From contig JAHKLF010000011.1 of NCBI GenBank assembly GCA_029856615.1, positions 1 through 15,642 of the forward strand: a stretch of 15,642 bases of DNA, written 5' to 3'. Every line of letters begins with the position of its first letter. Positions within the stretch are counted from its first letter, which is position 1. Of the stretch, positions 13,332 to 15,642 are shown piece after piece. The notes beneath the pieces were generated by a model, which saw only the letters and a list, made by a program, of their open reading frames with translations, did not search any database and was not told the origin of the DNA. The translations under genes and the position numbers were made by a program. This stretch comes from Candidatus Njordarchaeota archaeon. GTDB taxonomy: Archaea; Asgardarchaeota; Njordarchaeia; Njordarchaeales; Njordarchaeaceae.

Positions 13332-13961
13332 ATGTTCGCAGAAAAATTATTCAGAGCTTATTTAGATTTCGTATCAGAGAAATACCAACACGAGCATGAA
13401 GAAACAAGGATTCACGTACATGACCTAGTTAGGTGCAAACATAAATCCTACATGGAAACAATATTCCCCGAATTCGCGTCTGTTGCTTCTCCAGTATTAT
13501 TTATTGGTGAAGCAGTTGATGAATTCACAAAGTTATTAGTCACGAGATTTAAAGAGATATTCCCTAATTTAGAAAGCACAGAAAAAGAGATCGAAAAAAC
13601 TGTCGAATATGATGATAAGATTATTACAATTGTTGGAAGACCTGATATTCTCCTTAAAGATGCGGTTATCGAGATTAAATATTCAAGATTAGTTAACGAG
13701 GAACCCCTCGAGCACCACTTGAATCAATTAAAATTGTATATTTTCCTCACTGGAAAACCAAGGGGGTACTTAATTTATTTCATGCCTACAGGAATTCGCG
13801 AATTCATCGTTGAAGAAGAAATAACTGAAGACTTCGTTAAGTCTTTAATAGATAGTTGGAAGTCTCCTCGTTATGAGTGGGAATGTCAGTATTGTAACTA
13901 CAGATATATCTGCCCCCATAGAGTAATTCCAAGCAATCAGGATAAATCTAGCGAATCCTAA
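13332..13961 (+). CDS. Cas4/RecB-like Fe-S PD-(D/E)XK nuclease
   Basis: 209-residue protein with the layout of Cas4 and other iron-sulfur RecB-family nucleases: H30 and C35 in HVHDLVRC, an acidic helix with E60 (FIGEAVDE), motif II GRPDILL (D105), motif III EIKYS (E114-I115-K116), the QLKLYIFL helix (Q132, Y136), and a C-terminal Cys cluster C185-x2-C188-x5-C194 that with C35 would bind a 4Fe-4S cluster. All catalytic residues are present, so it should be active on DNA. The start ATG follows GGTGAT (13320-13325), which overlaps the stop of the GlcNAc-1-P transferase, so translation is coupled to a glycan gene. No CRISPR array or other cas gene is in the window, so it is best read as a stand-alone Cas4-like nuclease for repair or replication, not proof of CRISPR adaptation. 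Confidence 0.85.
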   Translation: MFAEKLFRAYLDFVSEKYQHEHEETRIHVHDLVRCKHKSYMETIFPEFASVASPVLFIGEAVDEFTKLLVTRFKEIFPNLESTEKEIEKTVEYDDKIITIVGRPDILLKDAVIEIKYSRLVNEEPLEHHLNQLKLYIFLTGKPRGYLIYFMPTGIREFIVEEEITEDFVKSLIDSWKSPRYEWECQYCNYRYICPHRVIPSNQDKSSES

Positions 13962-13986
13962 ATCATATACTAAAAAGGGATTACTG

Positions 13987-14880
13987 TTGAGGAGAATCAC
14001 TGCGAGAATATTAACTATCTCCGCGGCGATAATCTGGGGGACAAGTTTCGTTGTTATAAGGTGGGGGTTACTATTTCTACCAGCATTACAATTCGTGTTT
14101 CTTAGATTCCTTGTCTCACTCGTGCTGATACTATTAATATTACTATTGAATGACAATCTTAAGGGGCTAAGTGACGTACTTACTTCAAGAGGCGTCATAG
14201 TAGCCGCAATATTAAACGCCCTTGGTTATATTTCTCAGTTCATTGGTCAACAGTACACAAGAGCTACTAATGCATCACTATTGATAAATCTAAGCGCAAT
14301 TTTCGTAGCCATATTTGCGCACTTTTACCTTAAAGAAAAATTATCGAAAATGGGCTCTTTTGGGGTATTATTAGCTATAATAGGAGCAGGATTACTCATT
14401 ACTAGAGGATCAATAAGCGATTTATTCACTGAGCACTTTCTTGGGGACTTATTTTGCTTAGCTGCGGGTGTATTTTGGGCTATGTATATCATAGAATCTA
14501 AGAAAATAACTGGAGAGAATTTCGACGATATGCATCTTCTTGCAGCTTGGTTCTTTTATCTAACTCTAATATCAGCTCCATTGGCCATATTACAGGGTAT
14601 TAAGAGATGCGGGTATGAAGCCTTATTTGCAATTCTCTATACCGCTATTTTCTGCACAATTTTAGGCTTCTTGCTTTGGTATAGAGGACTAAAAGTACTT
14701 GAGGCAACCACGTCATCGATATATTTTCTGTTAGAGGTAATCGTCTCTGCAGCTCTTGAGGCACTCATTTTTGGACTTACTTTGTCTATTATGGAGATTA
14801 TAGGCGCCATTATGGCCATGACTGGAGTCGTAGTTACGGATATTAGCTTTTCTAGAAGATTCTCAGGGGAAATTCAGTAA
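13987..14880 (+). CDS. EamA/DMT-family transporter
   Basis: Drug/metabolite transporter superfamily member with two EamA repeats and about ten membrane helices in 297 residues. The first repeat opens with IIWGTSFVVIRWGL, and a typical end-of-helix KEKLSKMGSFGVLLAIIGAGLLI follows; the second repeat starts near FCLAAGVFWAMYIIESKKI. The substrate of such proteins (amino acids, metabolites or nucleotide sugars in relatives) cannot be read from the sequence. The start is a TTG at 13987, 25 bases after the Cas4-like stop, with AAGGGATT (about 13975-13982) upstream as a possible ribosome binding site. No earlier in-frame start fits the helix arrangement. It probably shares the transcript of the two preceding genes. 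Family assignment secure. Confidence 0.9.
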   Translation: MRRITARILTISAAIIWGTSFVVIRWGLLFLPALQFVFLRFLVSLVLILLILLLNDNLKGLSDVLTSRGVIVAAILNALGYISQFIGQQYTRATNASLLINLSAIFVAIFAHFYLKEKLSKMGSFGVLLAIIGAGLLITRGSISDLFTEHFLGDLFCLAAGVFWAMYIIESKKITGENFDDMHLLAAWFFYLTLISAPLAILQGIKRCGYEALFAILYTAIFCTILGFLLWYRGLKVLEATTSSIYFLLEVIVSAALEALIFGLTLSIMEIIGAIMAMTGVVVTDISFSRRFSGEIQ

Positions 14881-14929
14881 TTATTATTAATACGCTCTCC
14901 AATAGCTTATATTCTTATAAATCCTGTCA

Positions 14930-14941
14930 TGCTTTTTTAGT
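14930..14941 (+). terminator. T-run after the transporter gene
   Basis: GCTTTTTTAG lies about 50 bases past the stop of the EamA gene, with a second run CCTATTTTTTA near 14981-14990. No hairpin is evident. These fit archaeal T-run termination before the next promoter. Confidence 0.3.
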
Positions 14942-15020
14942 ATACCGAGAATTCAATATTTACAGAAAGCAGATTATTGCCTATTTTTTATTATGTATCA
15001 ACCTCACCTCGCGAGCAATC

Positions 15021-15033
15021 ATAATTATAAAGG
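15021..15033 (+). promoter_or_regulatory. TATA box for the PAP2-like gene
   Basis: ATAATTATAAAGG is centred about 48 bases before the ATG at 15076. Initiation near 15053 would give a leader of about 23 bases carrying the strong GGAGGAGAT ribosome binding site (15061-15069). This is the clearest single promoter-leader arrangement in the window. Confidence 0.5.
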
Positions 15034-15075
15034 ACTTTTTATTACACTGAACTTTTAACCGGAGGAGATAGTACA

Positions 15076-15642
15076 ATGAACTTTCGGCAGTATAGGATTG
15101 CTGAAGTATTGTCTATCATTTTTTCCGCTCCTTTATTCGCAATCTATTTATTCATCATCATTATTATATTAGATGTCATCGCCGTTTGTAGTGTGACCGA
15201 ATTACTACTCATAATTTTTCTAGGCGTTATATTCTTGCTTATTGTGCCAGTTTTACCCATAATTCATGATTACAGACGCGGAAGCACTGATATCTATGTA
15301 TCTGAAAGAGAAAAAAGGCCCAAATATTTCATGATAGCCATTTGTGGATACTTTACAGGCAGTGTCATATTTTATTTCCTGGATATAATTATACTCTCAA
15401 TTTTCCTTCTTTGTTATGGAACCGTAACTACATCAATATTTTTAGCTAACTTAATAACCAAAGTCAGCGTTCATACCGCCGGTATTGCAGGTCCTACCAC
15501 ATTTATGTTACTTTGGTATGGATACATCTTCGGCCTACTATATCTAATCCTCATTCCAGTCGGCTGGTCGAGATACTCTCTAAAGGCGCATAATGTAAAG
15601 CAATTAATTATTGGAGCAATAATCGCTGTCGCTGTAACCTTC
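15076..15642 (+). CDS. PAP2-like membrane phosphatase (C-terminus cut by window edge)
   Basis: 189 codons are open from the ATG at 15076 to the end of the window. The protein is strongly hydrophobic, with five or six membrane segments. A weak but ordered set of phosphatidic-acid-phosphatase (PAP2) traits is visible: SEREKRPKYF (about 79-88) between helices, like the KxxxxxxRP region; TKVSVHTAGIAGP (about 128-140) in the place of PSGH; and VGWSRYSLKAHNVKQLIIG (about 163-181), like SRxxxxxHxxxD but with Gln instead of Asp. Members act on lipid phosphates, including polyprenyl diphosphate recycling. The start is fixed by GGAGGAG 6 bases upstream. The PAP2 reading is moderate; it could be a related membrane family without activity. 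Nearby glycan-lipid genes make a carrier-lipid role plausible but unproven. Confidence 0.65.
   Translation, partial: MNFRQYRIAEVLSIIFSAPLFAIYLFIIIIILDVIAVCSVTELLLIIFLGVIFLLIVPVLPIIHDYRRGSTDIYVSEREKRPKYFMIAICGYFTGSVIFYFLDIIILSIFLLCYGTVTTSIFLANLITKVSVHTAGIAGPTTFMLLWYGYIFGLLYLILIPVGWSRYSLKAHNVKQLIIGAIIAVAVTF

Overview
The window is archaeal chromosomal DNA, AT-rich, and most likely from a member of the TACK/Thermoproteota-like archaea; the phylum is a guess because no rRNA is present. The archaeal assignment rests on several points. There is a GPN-loop GTPase, an inositol-1-phosphate synthase of the archaeal lipid type, a radical SAM protein of the tetraether lipid synthase (MJ0619) family, a DUF354 protein and a dolichol-type GlcNAc-1-P transferase. 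Genes are preceded by TATA-like boxes and by Shine-Dalgarno sequences such as GGAGG or GGTGAT, and GTG and TTG starts are common. No tRNA, rRNA, transposon or CRISPR array was seen.

Layout. 1-825 (-): 5' part of inositol-1-phosphate synthase, cut by the window edge. 826-1150: divergent intergenic region. 1151-1666 (+): TIGR00725/LOG-like protein. 1671-3413 (-): tetraether-synthase-like radical SAM protein. 3414-3645: divergent spacer with a striking tandem palindrome. 3646-5910 (+): a tight four-gene cluster of GPN-loop GTPase, TrmO-like tRNA methyltransferase, Mth938-like protein and COG0170 polyprenol/dolichol kinase-like membrane protein. 5948-7369 (-): an MtrA-like domain fused to thymidylate synthase. 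7487-8242 (+): ThiF/MoeB-like E1 enzyme. 8239-8601 (-): small unknown protein. 8767-12210 (-): probable operon of UDP-ManNAc dehydrogenase, DUF354 protein and dihydroorotate dehydrogenase. 12311-14880 (+): GlcNAc-1-P transferase, Cas4-like nuclease and EamA transporter. 15076-end (+): 5' part of a PAP2-like membrane protein.

How they fit together. Two themes recur. One is membrane lipid and isoprenoid-carrier chemistry: inositol phosphate head group, tetraether formation, polyprenol kinase, dolichyl-P-P-GlcNAc-type synthesis and a possible lipid phosphatase. The other is nucleotide and sugar-nucleotide supply: dTMP synthesis, a pyrimidine-pathway oxidoreductase, and UDP-ManNAc oxidation beside a DUF354 GT-B-like protein. 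The divergent pair at 12210/12311 joins sugar-nucleotide synthesis to the enzyme that would load a sugar on a lipid carrier, pointing to surface glycan or N-glycan assembly.

The most unusual item is the MtrA-thymidylate synthase fusion. Its MtrA-like domain keeps the family fold signatures but has Phe where methanogen MtrA has the cobalt-binding His, while the thymidylate synthase half keeps the whole catalytic set.
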